Of a stretch of DNA of 64,000 nucleotides, positions 1 to 11,303 are shown piece by piece (positions within the stretch are counted from its first letter, which is position 1; every line of letters begins with the position of its first letter). Under the pieces are notes generated by a model. The model had not been told where the DNA came from, did not search any database, and worked only from the letters and a program-made list of their open reading frames with translations. Origin of the DNA: Tragulus kanchil (Eukaryota; Chordata; Mammalia; Artiodactyla; Tragulidae); contig JAIOJX010000031.1 in NCBI GenBank assembly GCA_022376925.1, forward strand, positions 142,680,854 through 142,744,853. The letters are read 5' to 3'. The position numbers and the translations under genes were made by a program.

Positions 1-156
1 TAGCCCGCCAGGCTCCTCTATACAAGGGATTCTCCAGGAAAGAAGACCAGAGTGAGTTGCCATGCCCTCCTCCAGTGGGTCTTCTCAACCCAGGGACTGC
101 ACCCACATCTCCTTCACTGTAGACGGATTCTTTACCACAAGCCACCAGAGGAGCCA
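1..156 (-). mobile_element. Bov-tA SINE, cut by the window edge
   Basis: The antisense form of the ruminant tRNA-Glu-derived SINE is recognisable from the block beginning tagcccgccaggctcctct, through ctccagtgggtcttct, to the tRNA-like end ccacaagccaccagagg. It is diverged from consensus. Its left end lies outside the window. Confidence 0.85.
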
Positions 157-318
157 GAATGGAACTTCCCAGCTACTAAATGAGAGAGTCTGCTGTTATC
201 AGTGCAGTATGCCATGCTATACTCAGGAACTGTCCTCTCTCAATCCAGCTCTGACTGTTGGTAGATTTCCGGCTGTAGCCAAGTTTATTTTTGCTCTCTG
301 GCCAGATCAGCTATAAAA

Positions 319-690
319 AGGAAAATTGGGTCATTTGTAGAGATGTGGGTGGACCAACATACAGAGTGAAGTAGGTCTGAAAGAGAAAAACATACATCGT
401 ATATTAACACATGCATGTGGAATCTAGAAAATGGTACAGATGAACCTAGTTGCAGGGCAGGAATAGACACAAAGATGTAAAGAATGGACATGCAGACACA
501 GGAGGCGAAGGGGAGGCTGGGACAGAGTGAGAGATTAGCTTTGACATAAATATACTACCATGTGTAACATAGATAGCTAGTGGGAAGTCACTGTACAGCA
601 AAGCATTCAGCTCGGTGCTCTGTGATGACCTAGAGGGCTGGGATGGGGTTGGAGGGGTAGAAGGGAGACCTATGAGGGAGGGAGTTTCCA
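319..690 (+). mobile_element. Bovine-type L1, 3' untranslated end
   Basis: Contains hallmark 3'-UTR stretches of ruminant L1: aaattgggtcatttgtagag, the block around gtggaatctagaaaatggta, then gatagctagtgggaag and ctcggtgctctgtgatgacc, then a G-rich tract near 640-690. The element is truncated at its 5' end and has no ORF. A poly(A) tail is not evident. Confidence 0.8.
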
Positions 691-984
691 TACTTGCACC
701 CTGAAATTATATCCCCAAGTGTAGCTTGCTAGAAATTGAAGAGCAAAATACAAGTGATGAGGAAACACCTTCAAGCATGCTTTAAGCAGTTTATGGCTGT
801 CCAAGAGGACTTAACTTTATAACAAGCTCTACTTCCCAAAGTCTGAACAGCCATCAATTTAGGGGTGTGGGGTTGGGGGGGGAGGAAATGTCCTTCAGGA
901 AGCATCACTGAACCTCCAACTCAGGCGAGCTGAATACTCTAGGTGTTGACATGTAAACTCTGCCACCTCTGATGATATAACTCT
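691..984. other. Unassigned, no gene seen
   Basis: Single-copy-looking AT-rich sequence with a short G run near 872-881. I recognise no repeat family, ORF or RNA gene. Confidence 0.5.
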
Positions 985-1091
985 CTGAGCCTTGGTTTAT
1001 AAAATGGAGCTAATAATGTAGTTCTATTGGTGGGTTGCTGTGAGGATGAGATGCTATCATGCCTGTTAAACACTCAGACTGGAACTTGTGT
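985..1091 (+). mobile_element. MIR SINE fragment
   Basis: Matches the MIR core: tctctgagccttggtttata, aaatggagctaataatgtag, then gttgctgtgaggatgagatg and the tail-side words of the family. It is cut on its right by the Bov-tA that begins at about 1092. Confidence 0.75.
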
Positions 1092-1302
1092 GCATGCATG
1101 CTCAGTTTCTAAGTTGTGTCCAACTCATTGTGGCCCTATGGACTTTAGCCCGCCAGGCTCCTCTATACAAGGGATTCTCCAGGAAAGAAGACCAGAGTGA
1201 GTTGCCATGCCCTCCTCCAGTGGGTCTTCTCAACCCAGGGACTGCACCCACATCTCCTTCACTGTAGACGGATTCTTTACCACAAGCCACCAGAGGAGCC
1301 AG
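1092..1302 (-). mobile_element. Bov-tA SINE
   Basis: Antisense Bov-tA running from gcatgctcagtttctaag to the tRNA-like promoter end ccagaggagcc. It is the complete version of the element that is truncated at the window start and again at 2236. Confidence 0.85.
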
Positions 1303-2232
1303 AATGGAACTTCCCAGCTACTAAATGAGAGAGTCTGCTGTTATCAGTGCAGTATGCCATGCTATACTCAGGAACTGTCCTCTCTCAATCCAGCTCTGAC
1401 TGTTGGTAGATTTCCGGCTGTAGCCAAGTTTATTTTTGCTCTCTGGCCAGAGGTAGGTACATGTTATTTGTTTTGCAGGGCATTTGTTTTCCAATATTTT
1501 CACTCAGTGGGACAGCTATATCAATGAGGTCTGCTGCTTTATTGGTTGCTAATTGCTGGAGCATAATGGTTGCAACATGATTTGGTGTTCCTATAATTCT
1601 CTGAAGCCAATCAAGGTGGCCAATTCTCGAATTACAACCCAGTGGAGTCTGAGTCACCAGTATCCAAATGTTTAGCATGCTCAGTTTACGAGAACTCTGT
1701 TCAGCATTTTTATAAGAAAGAACTTTAACTGACCAAGGCAAGAAAATCATGCCAGGAAATAATTTTAAAGTAAATTTTATAAGCATATGTGAATATATAA
1801 AATAGTACATATTTTTATACTTATAGCAGTGTGTATATTTTTTGAAAGTTTTTAAGATCTGCCCCAAGACCGTTGCACATTCAGCTCAGTCTCTGGCTGA
1901 CAAGAGTTGGGGTCCATGATGATCATAATTCTGAGGCTCATACAGATCTCAACAGGCTTTTTCAAACAGCAGACATGTGGTATACTCAGCCCAGTTTTAG
2001 CACCATGAGTGTTTGTATTTAGAAAGTTTCTTGGAACTTGCAATCCATGATCACTTTGCACAAGACAAGGATTCAAAATACTCAATCCACTAAGATCACC
2101 AAAGAGTATGCTATTGTTGGAAGCACTCTGTGTACTACAACATACAAAGTGAAGTTATTATCAGTAGTAAATCCAAACTTTAATTTCAGATGCCCCCCTT
2201 TCCTTTGACCTCTGAGGTCCTATGCATTCCAG
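1303..2232. other. Unassigned AT-rich stretch
   Basis: No repeat family or gene recognised. A 145-codon reading frame on the minus strand across 1430-1867 has no recognisable domain and runs into the Bov-tA flank, so I treat it as chance. The same sequence recurs at 2375-3344. Confidence 0.5.
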
Positions 2233-2235
2233 CCC

Positions 2236-2374
2236 CTATACAAGGGATTCTCCAGGAAAGAAGACCAGAGTGAGTTGCCATGCCCTCCTCCAGTGGGTCT
2301 TCTCAACCCAGGGACTGCACCCACATCTCCTTCACTGTAGACGGATTCTTTACCACAAGCCACCAGAGGAGCCA
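2236..2374 (-). mobile_element. Bov-tA SINE, truncated at a duplication junction
   Basis: Same element as 1092-1302 but lacking its first 70 or so bases, because the duplicated segment starts inside it. Confidence 0.8.
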
Positions 2375-3389
2375 GAATGGAACTTCCCAGCTACTAAATG
2401 AGAGAGTCTGCTGTTATCAGTGCAGTATGCCATGCTATACTCAGGAACTGTCCTCTCTCAATCCAGCTCTGACTGTTGGTAGATTTCCGGCTGTAGCCAA
2501 GTTTATTTTTGCTCTCTGGCCAGAGGTAGGTACATGTTATTTGTTTTGCAGGGCATTTGTTTTCCAATATTTTCACTCAGTGGGACAGCTATATCAATGA
2601 GGTCTGCTGCTTTATTGGTTGCTAATTGCTGGAGCATAATGGTTGCAACATGATTTGGTGTTCCTATAATTCTCTGAAGCCAATCAAGGTGGCCAATTCT
2701 CGAATTACAACCCAGTGGAGTCTGAGTCACCAGTATCCAAATGTTTAGCATGCTCAGTTTACGAGAACTCTGTTCAGCATTTTTATAAGAAAGAACTTTA
2801 ACTGACCAAGGCAAGAAAATCATGCCAGGAAATAATTTTAAAGTAAATTTTATAAGCATATGTGAATATATAAAATAGTACATATTTTTATACTTATAGC
2901 AGTGTGTATATTTTTTGAAAGTTTTTAAGATCTGCCCCAAGACCGTTGCACATTCAGCTCAGTCTCTGGCTGACAAGAGTTGGGGTCCATGATGATCATA
3001 ATTCTGAGGCTCATACAGATCTCAACAGGCTTTTTCAAACAGCAGACATGTGGTATACTCAGCCCAGTTTTAGCACCATGAGTGTTTGTATTTAGAAAGT
3101 TTCTTGGAACTTGCAATCCATGATCACTTTGCACAAGACAAGGATTCAAAATACTCAATCCACTAAGATCACCAAAGAGTATGCTATTGTTGGAAGCACT
3201 CTGTGTACTACAACATACAAAGTGAAGTTATTATCAGTAGTAAATCCAAACTTTAATCAGATGACATCACGTCTGTCCTACCATTTGCCTTAGTGCAAAA
3301 CCCACACCTTTCCTTTGACCTCTGAGGTCCTATGCATTCCAGCTCCACCCGCTGGACCCCCAGCTTCCTCTCTGCCAACGGCCTCCACT

Positions 3390-3792
3390 CCTTCACTCTG
3401 CTCTGTTCCCCTGGCCTCCTTTGGGCTCCTGAAACACACAACATGGCTCCCAGCTCAGGGCCCTGGCTCTTCCTGCTCTGCCTGCCTGCAGCCCCTCCCT
3501 CAGCCCTTCCCAGGGGCTGGCTCCTTCTCAACTGTAGATTTCACCTCTAGTGACGTCTCCACACTTAATGCATCCTAGATACCATTCTCAAACTATCATG
3601 TCGTTTTGCGTTTATCTTGAATAGCCATCATTACTGCCTAGTTTTATCTTGTTAATTAATTCAATTGGCATTCTTTGTCCAGAATATAAGACTACGTGAG
3701 AACAGAGTCTTATTCACGGTGGTGACAAAGACAGTCCATAATAGGTACCCAATGAACAGTTGTTCAACAAAGTCCATGAATGAATGAACAAA
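3390..3792 (+). mobile_element. L2 LINE, 3' end
   Basis: Diverged match to the L2 3' region: a ctggcctcctttgggctcct block, a gctgg-cttctcaactgtag stretch corresponding to the 'caaatgtcaccttctc' part of the family, and a terminal segment ending with aacagttgttcaac and a tgaatgaatgaac tail. No coding capacity. Confidence 0.65.
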
Positions 3793-3929
3793 CATCTTTT
3801 TCTGCTCCCTTATTTCAATCTTTTTCAATCTGTGTTTGTTCTATGCAATACATGTAATTATACTTACATACAATTGCTCTATTTTGTATCATCACAAGGT
3901 TTTTTATTATTATGACCACTGGTGCCCCC

Positions 3930-4303
3930 GTGGGCCAAAGAATTGATGCTTTCAGAAGATCTGGTGCTGGGGAAGATTCTTGGGAGTCCCTTGGACAGCA
4001 AGGAGATCAAACTAAGCAATCCTAAAGGAGATCAACTCTGAATATTCATTGGAAGGACTGACAGGGAAGTTCCAACATTTGGCCACCTGATGCAAAAACC
4101 TGACTCACTGGAAAAGGATCTGATGCTGGGGAAGACTGAGGGCAGGAGAAGAGGGTGACAGAGGATGAGTTGGTTGGATGGCGACACTGACTCAATGGGC
4201 ATGAGTTTGAGCAAGCTCTGGGAGATAATTAAAGACAGGGAAGCCTGGTACACTGGAGCCCATGGGGTTACAAAGAGTCTGATATGACTGAGCAACAGAA
4301 CAA
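3930..4303 (+). mobile_element. BovB (RTE) LINE, 3' end
   Basis: BovB 3' words are clear: gggagtcccttggacagcaa, tcattggaaggactgacagg, ccacctgatgcaaaaacctg, agctctgggagataattaaa and the terminal gatatgactgagcaacagaa. The copy is 5'-truncated and diverged. BovB is the horizontally acquired LINE family abundant in ruminants. Confidence 0.9.
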
Positions 4304-4518
4304 CAAACCACCACCAGTGGTGCTCAGTCAATAGCATTTCTTGAACATCCACAGAGGTGTGGAGCAATGAATCAAATGCTATGGGAGGAAATGGAGATCA
4401 AAAGTTATTACTTCTGCTGTCAGGGAGGCTTTAGTCTAACTGGTAACGAGAATAAGCAGATTTAACCCATGTGGGCAGAAACGCAACTGCTTACAGCAGA
4501 AATTCTTGGTTCCTTTCT

Positions 4519-4882
4519 ATTGTAGATTGTGTCCTCCCAGATTCATACGTTGGACCCCTAATCCCTAGTATCTCAGAATGTGAATTTGTTTGTGGAGTCT
4601 TCAAAGGGGCCATGAGGGTTAAATGAAGTCGTATGGATGGGCCCTAATACAATACGACTGGCATCTTCAGAATAAGAGGTGTTTAGGGTCCAGAGGAAAG
4701 ACCATGTGAAGGACATGGGAGAACATAGACATCTATAAGCCAAGGAACGAGATCTCAGAAAAAACCAATTTCACTAACATCTTGATTTTGAACTTCCAGC
4801 CTCTAGAATTGTGAGAAAATAACTGTCTGTTGTCACCCAAACTGTGGCACTTTGTTGTGGCAGCCTGAGCAAACTGATACAC
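4519..4882 (+). mobile_element. MaLR-type (MLT1-like) solo LTR
   Basis: Long-terminal-repeat sequence of the mammalian MaLR group: attgtgtcctcccagattca near the start, gggccctaatacaatacgac in the middle, then cttccagcctctagaattgt and caaactgatacac at the end. No internal viral coding sequence flanks it. The subfamily is uncertain. Confidence 0.6.
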
Positions 4883-4912
4883 TCTCCAACATTGATTTTC
4901 CATTCCTTATGT

Positions 4913-5118
4913 AGGCCAGGTGGTGCTAGTGATAAAGAACCCAATTGCCAATGCAGGAGATATAAAAGGTGCAGGTTTGATCCTTGGGTGGGGAAGACCC
5001 CTGGAGGAGGGCATGGCATCCATTTCCAGTATTCTTGCCTGGAGAATTCCATGGAAAGAGAAGCCTGGTGGCTATAGTCCATGGATCTGAAAGAGCTGGA
5101 AACAACTGAGCACACACA
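4913..5118 (+). mobile_element. Bov-tA SINE
   Basis: Sense orientation. The tRNA-like head with a degenerate B box (gcaggtttgatccttggg) is followed by the BovA body (agtattcttgcctggagaat) and a cacaca tail. Diverged. Confidence 0.9.
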
Positions 5119-6700
5119 CACGCATGAAGGTTAAGTGGCTGAGTGCCTGGCCACCTCCAGGGCTGCATTTCCCAGCTTCCCCTGCAGACAGATGTGGCCA
5201 TGTGACTAACAAACTACAAGAAGAAGTGCCATGTGCCCTTGGCTCCACCCCAACTCCCTCACCCTTTAGAGTCCAATGCTAACTCAAGTTTAGGGAGGCA
5301 GGGGGCTGAAAAGTGAGGAAAGAGAAGAAGACACAGAGAAGGAGCAGTGAAGGCAGACTCCTCTGCGTAAGAGTCCACATGAAGGCCTCTCCCACCAAAG
5401 CTCTCCTCTGACCTGTTCCCACCTGAGTCATGTTGCATTGCCACGTTGACCTATGTGAAAATCCACCACTCATTAGCCTCAAGAAAGATCCTGTGGCGAG
5501 ACCATAAGGCATCAGCCACTTATGCTTTAGCGCTTCTATGTCCTGGATGCGAAAGATGCCTGAGGAGACAGGAGCTTCATTGTTGGAGCAGGTAAGAGGG
5601 GTTGAGGGCTTCTAATGAGGTTCTGACCACGGGCAAACCCACAAAAGGGGGAGAAGAGCTCAGTAAGAAAGACAGATGAAGACTTCAACATAATCGTAAC
5701 TTATGTACACATTCCACTAGGGAACCTGGGCTAGGATGGAGAACAAAGATTCACTCCAGCCTCGCTGAAAATGGAAATGTCCTAACTGGACATAGACGCT
5801 ACCCTTGGCGACATCATGCACTAACCTGCTTTTTGAAGCGCCTCCATGAAACACCTACCCATTCTTTTTTCACATGACACATATGAACCCCCTCAAAATG
5901 CATTTTTAATTCCCCAAAATCAAACCAAATTCCCAAGGTATTAGGTTTGGGAATAATTCACTTGAAATACAGGGCACCAAGCAATTGTGTCAACCAAATG
6001 GCAAAGAATGAACATGAGCTTAAACAGGCTACAAACTACTGATGGTGATGTTCACTGGAAAAAAAAAAAAAAAACAAATTATTTCACGGATGCGGATTTC
6101 AACAAATCCTTTGTTGTGGCACCAAACACACCCCATGGTACGTTCTGTCTTCCTGTTGTGGAGCTGGTGTTTTCTAAGTGTGGACCCCTTCATCTGCTCC
6201 TGTGAGCCTGCCCCAGTTACAGGTCTGGGACTCATGGGAGTTTGGGGAAAGCGTCAGGTAGAGATTCTGTCAAAGATAAATGGCCAGGCCCAGCAAGCAG
6301 CACTGAGCTGGAAGGAAACCCAGGCTGCAGCGCCATGAATCAGACCTGTCAGGAGGAGAGACGATCTGCTTATTACACTCCCCTTGTCATCGATCGAAGC
6401 CATACAGACAACAGGCCTGGGCCCGCAGGCAGCCAAAGCAGCAGTTTCCAATTCACCTGTAGGAAGCTGAACTCTGGAAGCTCCAAAGTACAAGCGTTCA
6501 AAGTACAGGGGTCACGAGCCACCCTTGCCCACAGCACCTTGGGTGGGAGATGGGTGCACCTGAGTGTCTGGGTGACTCCCGATCTGGACGAGAGAGAAGT
6601 AGGGACCCTGAGGGACACCACTCCTTACCACGGAATTCCCAAGGCCCAGCCAGGTCCCAAAAAATGTTTGTCCAACAAACAACCACATGGATTAAAAAAA
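5119..6700. other. Unassigned stretch, no supported gene
   Basis: Contains a 16-17 A run at about 6058-6074. Bases 5155-5260 (ctgcatttcccagcttcccc and atgtggccatgtgactaaca) resemble an old mammalian interspersed repeat that I cannot name. Open frames of up to 158 codons on both strands (6242-6965) overlap each other and show no domain, so I consider them chance. Confidence 0.45.
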
Positions 6701-6705
6701 AAAGC

Positions 6706-6980
6706 AGGGATTCCTTGATGGTCCAGGGGGTAAAGAGGTCACCTTGCAGTGCAAGGGGTACCAGCTTGATCCCTGGTGTGGGAGGATCCCACATGCCATA
6801 GAGCAACTGGACTGATGTGTTCAATTGCAAGTCAGTGCTCCGGAGCACATGCGCCTGGAGCCGGAGCTCTGCAGCGAGGGAGGCCACTGCAATGGGAGGC
6901 CCACACAGGCCAAAGAACAAAGATGGACAAAAATAAATAAATGAAAGACCAATAAAAGTGGCCAAATTTTTTTAAAAAAA
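6706..6980 (+). mobile_element. CHR-2-type SINE
   Basis: tRNA-Glu-derived head (gattccttgatggtccaggg, cttgcagtgcaaggggtacc), family-specific body (ggccactgcaatgggaggcc, caggccaaagaacaaagatg) and an A/T-rich tail after gaccaataaaagtggcc. Shared by cetaceans, hippos and ruminants. Confidence 0.88.
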
Positions 6981-6982
6981 GC

Positions 6983-7221
6983 AAATGAAATATCATACAG
7001 GAATTTTAAAAATAAGCTAATGAAATATCATATAGGCATTTAAATAATTTTGGAGACTATGGAATGCTATGAGTAAACAGCATACTCTTTTCTATTTAAA
7101 AATATATACAGCACCACAATGTATATTCTCAGTTTATTCTCAGGATAACGTATTATTCTCAGGATAATCTCAGTTTTACTATATCCTTTGATAGCTTTGA
7201 TAGTGCATATGTGTGTGCCAT
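6983..7221. repeat. AT-rich stretch with short direct repeats
   Basis: aatgaaatatcata occurs at about 6985 and 7019, and attctcaggataa twice within 7136-7168. No gene seen. Confidence 0.6.
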
Positions 7222-7433
7222 GTGTGCTCAGTCACTCAGCTATGTCTGACTCTTTGTGACCCTGCAGACTGTAGCCCCACTAGGCTCCTCTGTCCATGGG
7301 ACTCTCCAGATAAGAACACCGGAGTAGGTTGCCAATCCCTTCTCCAAGGGATCCTCCTGACCCAAGAATCCAATCTGGGTCTCCTGCATTGCAAGTGGAT
7401 TCTTCACCATCCAAGTCCCCAGAGCAGCCCATC
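7222..7433 (-). mobile_element. Bov-tA SINE
   Basis: Antisense copy running from gtgtgctcagtcactcagct through tgtccatgggactctccaga to gattcttcaccatccaag at the tRNA-like end. Confidence 0.9.
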
Positions 7434-7821
7434 AAGTGCACACATCAATAGGCTAATAAAAGTTATCTTTCACTTTGCCGTTATGGGCAATTTTTAATTG
7501 CTTTTTATGTGCTATATATCTTTGAATATGCTCTGTGTTCTTAACTATTTTCTTTCTATGCTCTGTGTTCTTCCTAATAAGAGTATAATATACTCTTACT
7601 ATTGTCAAAACAAATAAAAAGTAAAACCTAAACAACGAAACAGGACAGTTCCTCCTACTGGGCTTCCATGGTGTTTGGTTGCCTTATCATAAAGAATCCT
7701 GAAGATCTGCCAATATACCATCTTGGACGTGGCAATATTCCCAGATGTAAGGCCCACTTACAGAGGAGAAGCCAGCACCCAAATGTCAGCCCACTGTCCC
7801 CTCAACTCATTTGGAATCTGT
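7434..7821. other. Unassigned stretch
   Basis: No family or gene recognised. A 15-base word, atgctctgtgttctt, occurs twice (about 7528 and 7558). Confidence 0.5.
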
Positions 7822-8239
7822 CCTTTCTAAGAGGAGGAAAACATAACAACACAGGCCTGTGGTTCAGTTCATGGTGTTTCACCTTCCACTTCCTACAAGA
7901 AAGTCTCAGTCATTCTGAGCCGTGTTGCTCCATTTCATAAAACCTGGCCTTCTTCTCCATCTTTGGGCATGAGATCCCTGCCAGCTCTCCAGTGCAGACC
8001 CCAGAGGTTGGCTTTTGAGCTAGATTGTCTCCTGAAGGAGTTTTGGTCTACACCTTGGGCCAGATAATAAGATTCTGAGTACTCTGCTGACAGACTGGTT
8101 GAAAAGAAGGGATAAGAGATGCCAAATGCTTTGTATTTTATTAGTTCAATCACGTAAAAGCTAGAAACAATAGTGTGATAGTTCCTAGTATTGAATGATT
8201 GAAAACACAGCAGGGAATCTGTTTATGTGACAACATTTT

Positions 8240-8495
8240 ACAGAACCACATGCACACACATACACACACACATACACAGAATAAGTGCATGTAAAATCTT
8301 GCGATATCCCCAAATCCAATATTCTGGTTATTGCACCAATATCAATGGTCTAGGTTTTAACAAGGTATTGTAGTTATTTAAGATGTTAACATTGGGGGAG
8401 GGAGCTGAGTGAATGGTACACGGGGATTTTCCACACGATTTTTGCAACTTCTAGTAGGTCAATGATCATTTCAAAATAAAAAGTTAAGAAAAAAA
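8240..8495 (+). mobile_element. Old L1 3' end (L1M type)
   Basis: Matches the 3' end of older mammalian L1s: a CA-rich block at 8250-8280, taagtgcatgtaaaatcttg, agatgttaacattgggggag, gaatggtacacggggatttt, then tcaaaataaaaagttaagaa at the A-rich end. Confidence 0.7.
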
Positions 8496-9322
8496 TAGCA
8501 GTCAATTGTCCGCTGTGTCCTGTACCTCCCATCCTTTCTACACATGTCCCACCCATGAGTGGCAAGAGAAGTTGTCTGAGGAAAATGAGCTTCTGCGGGG
8601 AAAGCAGGAAATCTGATTAATGTGCCAGTGAGACAGCTGGAGACATTCACCTGCCCGTCTGCACCATCAGTCTCTGCAGAAAGAGCGATGAACTCTTTCC
8701 TTTGAAAGTTCAAATAAAAGCCGGTCAGTCCCCATGTGCGTCCACCCCACTCCCCACCTCCACGTTACTGCAGGTAATAAGCGGGAGCCCAGGTGAATTG
8801 CTATGTATTTCCCTTTAAATTCTTGGGATTTCAGTGACAGACCAAGGCTCTCATCTGTCAACAAACTGTTCCAGGCAGACCCATTACTTTACAGGAATCA
8901 TAACCCTTTCTAAGAGGAGGAAAACATAACAACACAGGCCTGTGGTTCAGTTCATGGTGTTTCACCTTCCACTTCCTACAAGAAAGTCTCAGTCATTCTG
9001 AGCCGTGTTGCTCCATTTCATAAAACCTGGCCTTCTTCTCCATCTTTGGGCATGAGATCCCTGCCAGCTCTCCAGTGCAGACCCCAGAGGTTGGCTTTTG
9101 AGCTAGATTGTCTCCTGAAGGAGTTTTGGTCTACACCTTGGGCCAGATAATAAGATTCTGAGTACTCTGCTGACAGACTGGTTGAAAAGAAGGGATAAGA
9201 GATGCCAAATGCTTTGTATTTTATTAGTTCAATCACGTAAAAGCTAGAAACAATAGTGTGATAGTTCCTAGTATTGAATGATTGAAAACACAGCAGGGAA
9301 TCTGTTTATGTGACAACATTTT

Positions 9323-9578
9323 ACAGAACCACATGCACACACATACACACACACATACACAGAATAAGTGCATGTAAAATCTTGCGATATCCCCAAATCC
9401 AATATTCTGGTTATTGCACCAATATCAATGGTCTAGGTTTTAACAAGGTATTGTAGTTATTTAAGATGTTAACATTGGGGGAGGGAGCTGAGTGAATGGT
9501 ACACGGGGATTTTCCACACGATTTTTGCAACTTCTAGTAGGTCAATGATCATTTCAAAATAAAAAGTTAAGAAAAAAA
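9323..9578 (+). mobile_element. Old L1 3' end, duplicate copy
   Basis: Identical second copy of the element at 8240-8495, produced by the 1083-base duplication and not by a new insertion. Confidence 0.7.
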
Positions 9579-9979
9579 TAGCAGTCAATTGTCCGCTGTG
9601 TCCTGTACCTCCCATCCTTTCTACACATGTCCCACCCATGAGTGGCAAGAGAAGTTGTCTGAGGAAAATGAGCTTCTGCGGGGAAAGCAGGAAATCTGAT
9701 TAATGTGCCAGTGAGACAGCTGGAGACATTCACCTGCCCGTCTGCACCATCAGTCTCTGCAGAAACAGCGATGAACTCTTTCCTTTGAAAGTTCAAATAA
9801 AAGCCGGTCAGTCCCCATGTGCGTCCACCCCACTCCCCACCTCCACGTTACTGCAGGTAATAAGCGGGAGCCCAGGTGAATTGCTATGTATTTCCCTTTA
9901 AATTCTTGGGATTTCAGTGACAGACCAAGGCTCTCATCTGTCAACAAACTGTTCCAGGCAGACCCATTACTTTACAGGA

Positions 9980-10589
9980 CAATAAAACGAAGGACATCAC
10001 CATAATCCGTCAAACAAAAGCAGCTGGAAGCAGTGCCTTGTATCAGAGGCTGTATTCATTTGCCCAGAACATTTCAAAATCTATGCCCCAGCACTTCTCC
10101 CCAAAGTCCTTATTTCACCCAATAAAATAAATTTAAAGTGCATAAATGTATATTAAAAATATCTAAGCAAACACTCACTGCTAAATAACATTCACCCAGA
10201 TGTGCCTCCAATTTTTTTTTATCGTTAGATGTGTTTCCTGTTCTCCCAAGTTAATATTTCACCGAAAATACTCCCCAAGCAGTTGTTGTCTCGATATTTT
10301 CACAATAGAATATTCTGTGCTCTACACATATAAATACCGTGAACAACCAGACATTTGCCCAAAGAGACCTCTGATTTCCCTTCATTTTGTGAAATGATTC
10401 TCTCCTGGATGTTAGTGGCTCTGAGAGCTGATGCCAAGCTAAGGCAAGCTGTGAGTCCCCAAATTGAGGTCAACAGCTCCCAGTAATTTCTCGGAGCCTG
10501 AAATGACATGAGTCCTAATAGAATACATCAGGATGTTTCATTGAAGGGTGCCAGGGTGTATTGGAAGGAACTCAAAGGTTGAGGTCATC
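9980..10589. other. Unassigned stretch
   Basis: AT-rich sequence with no recognised family, gene or RNA. Confidence 0.5.
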
Positions 10590-10700
10590 CAGAACCATGC
10601 TTTGGCTGTTTTCTCCACTTGTGTGGCTTTAGGCATGTCATTTGCTGCCCTATCTGTACAAAGAGAAACAATGATCGCACCTGCTGCTTCCATGGGGAGT
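10590..10700 (+). mobile_element. Possible MIR fragment
   Basis: gtgtggctttaggcatgtca followed by tttgctgccctatctgtaca and an aatgatcgcacctgc block lie in the same order as the MIR words for 'gtgaccttgggcaagtca...atctgtaaaatg...aatagtacctac'. Strongly diverged. Confidence 0.4.
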
Positions 10701-10914
10701 GGCCGGCTTTCCAACAATACTCTGTCCTCTCACTTTACTGAAGCATTGAGCCCTTATGGGCACGCCAGCCAGGTGTCAGTCCAGGGTACCCACTGTGGCT
10801 GTAACTCTCTCTGTAGAGGACCCCCCCACCCCACCGTCATAAAGACCTGTGTCCACTCTTGAGAAGACTGAAGAACCAGGGTCCCATTGAGCTCCAGCTA
10901 CAGAATTACCATGC

Positions 10915-11015
10915 AGAAGCGGTTCTCAAACTTGAGTGGGAATCAGAATTAGAATTATCTGCGGGGTCCCACTCCTAGACTTTCTGACTCCATAGATTTA
11001 AGTGTTACCTAAGAT
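10915..11015 (+). mobile_element. MER5A-like hAT transposon, left half
   Basis: Starts with the terminal-inverted-repeat word gcggttctcaaacttgagtg, followed by ccactcctagactttctgac. The element continues at 11231 after an inserted Bov-tA. Confidence 0.75.
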
Positions 11016-11230
11016 TCCACTTCTCAAGTGGTTCAGCAGTAAAGAATCTGCCTGCCAATGCAAGAGACCCAGGAGACCTGGATTTGGTCCCTGGGTCAGG
11101 AAGATGCCCTGGAGAAGTAGATGGCTACCCACTGCAGTATTCTCGCCTGGAGAATCCCATCAACAGAGGAGCCTGGTGGGCTACAGTCCCTGGGATCCCA
11201 CAGAGCAAAACACGACTGAGCGATGGAGCA
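11016..11230 (+). mobile_element. Bov-tA SINE inserted in MER5A
   Basis: Sense Bov-tA with tRNA-like head (aagtggttcagcagtaaaga, gatttggtccctgggtcagg) and body (gtattctcgcctggagaatc), ending near cacgactgagcgatggagc. It interrupts a colinear MER5A. Confidence 0.9.
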
Positions 11231-11299
11231 TTTATGCTATCAAGTTCCCAGGGGAAACTTGGGCTGCTGCTCTGAGGACCCCACTTTGAGAGTGGCTGC
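11231..11299 (+). mobile_element. MER5A-like hAT transposon, right half
   Basis: tatcaagttcccaggggaaa then ggaccccactttgagagtgg, matching the right end and terminal inverted repeat of MER5A. Together with 10915-11015 it makes a nearly complete non-autonomous element of about 170 bases. Confidence 0.75.
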
Positions 11300-11303
11300 T
11301 CTA

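Larger units (their letters stand above)
1..1448. repeat. Tandem near-identical duplication, period 1145, junction 302/303
   Basis: Bases 1-302 match 1146-1447 almost perfectly, then the two diverge. Read as a tandem pair, 1-302 is the tail of a first copy that begins before the window and 303-1448 is the second copy. The same 300 bases occur a third time from about 2236. Probable unmerged assembly overlap. Confidence 0.85.
1163..3344. repeat. Tandem duplication, period about 1073, junction near 2233
   Basis: Copy one is 1163-2232 and copy two 2236-3344. They are nearly identical, except that the first copy lacks about 40 bases just before the junction (compare 2187-2196 with 3257-3308). The second copy starts inside a Bov-tA. 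Confidence 0.9.
7822..9979. repeat. Tandem duplication, period 1083, junction near 8900
   Basis: Copy one 7822-8896, copy two 8905-9979, separated by eight bases (atcataac). I noticed one substitution over the whole length (8685 g versus 9768 c) and no length change. Confidence 0.93.

Noticed and set aside
1430..1867. 145-codon minus-strand frame, repeated at 2503-2940
   Set aside because: No domain or motif; the two copies come from the assembly-like duplication, so the repetition is not evidence of conservation.
4519..4882. Endogenous retrovirus provirus
   Set aside because: Only LTR-like sequence is present, with no second LTR or internal coding sequence nearby.
6242..6965. Overlapping frames of 155-158 codons on both strands
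   Set aside because: They overlap each other, the minus-strand one runs through the CHR SINE, and neither shows a recognisable domain.
10799..10840. C-rich tract as a regulatory element
   Set aside because: Short, isolated, and without other promoter signals.
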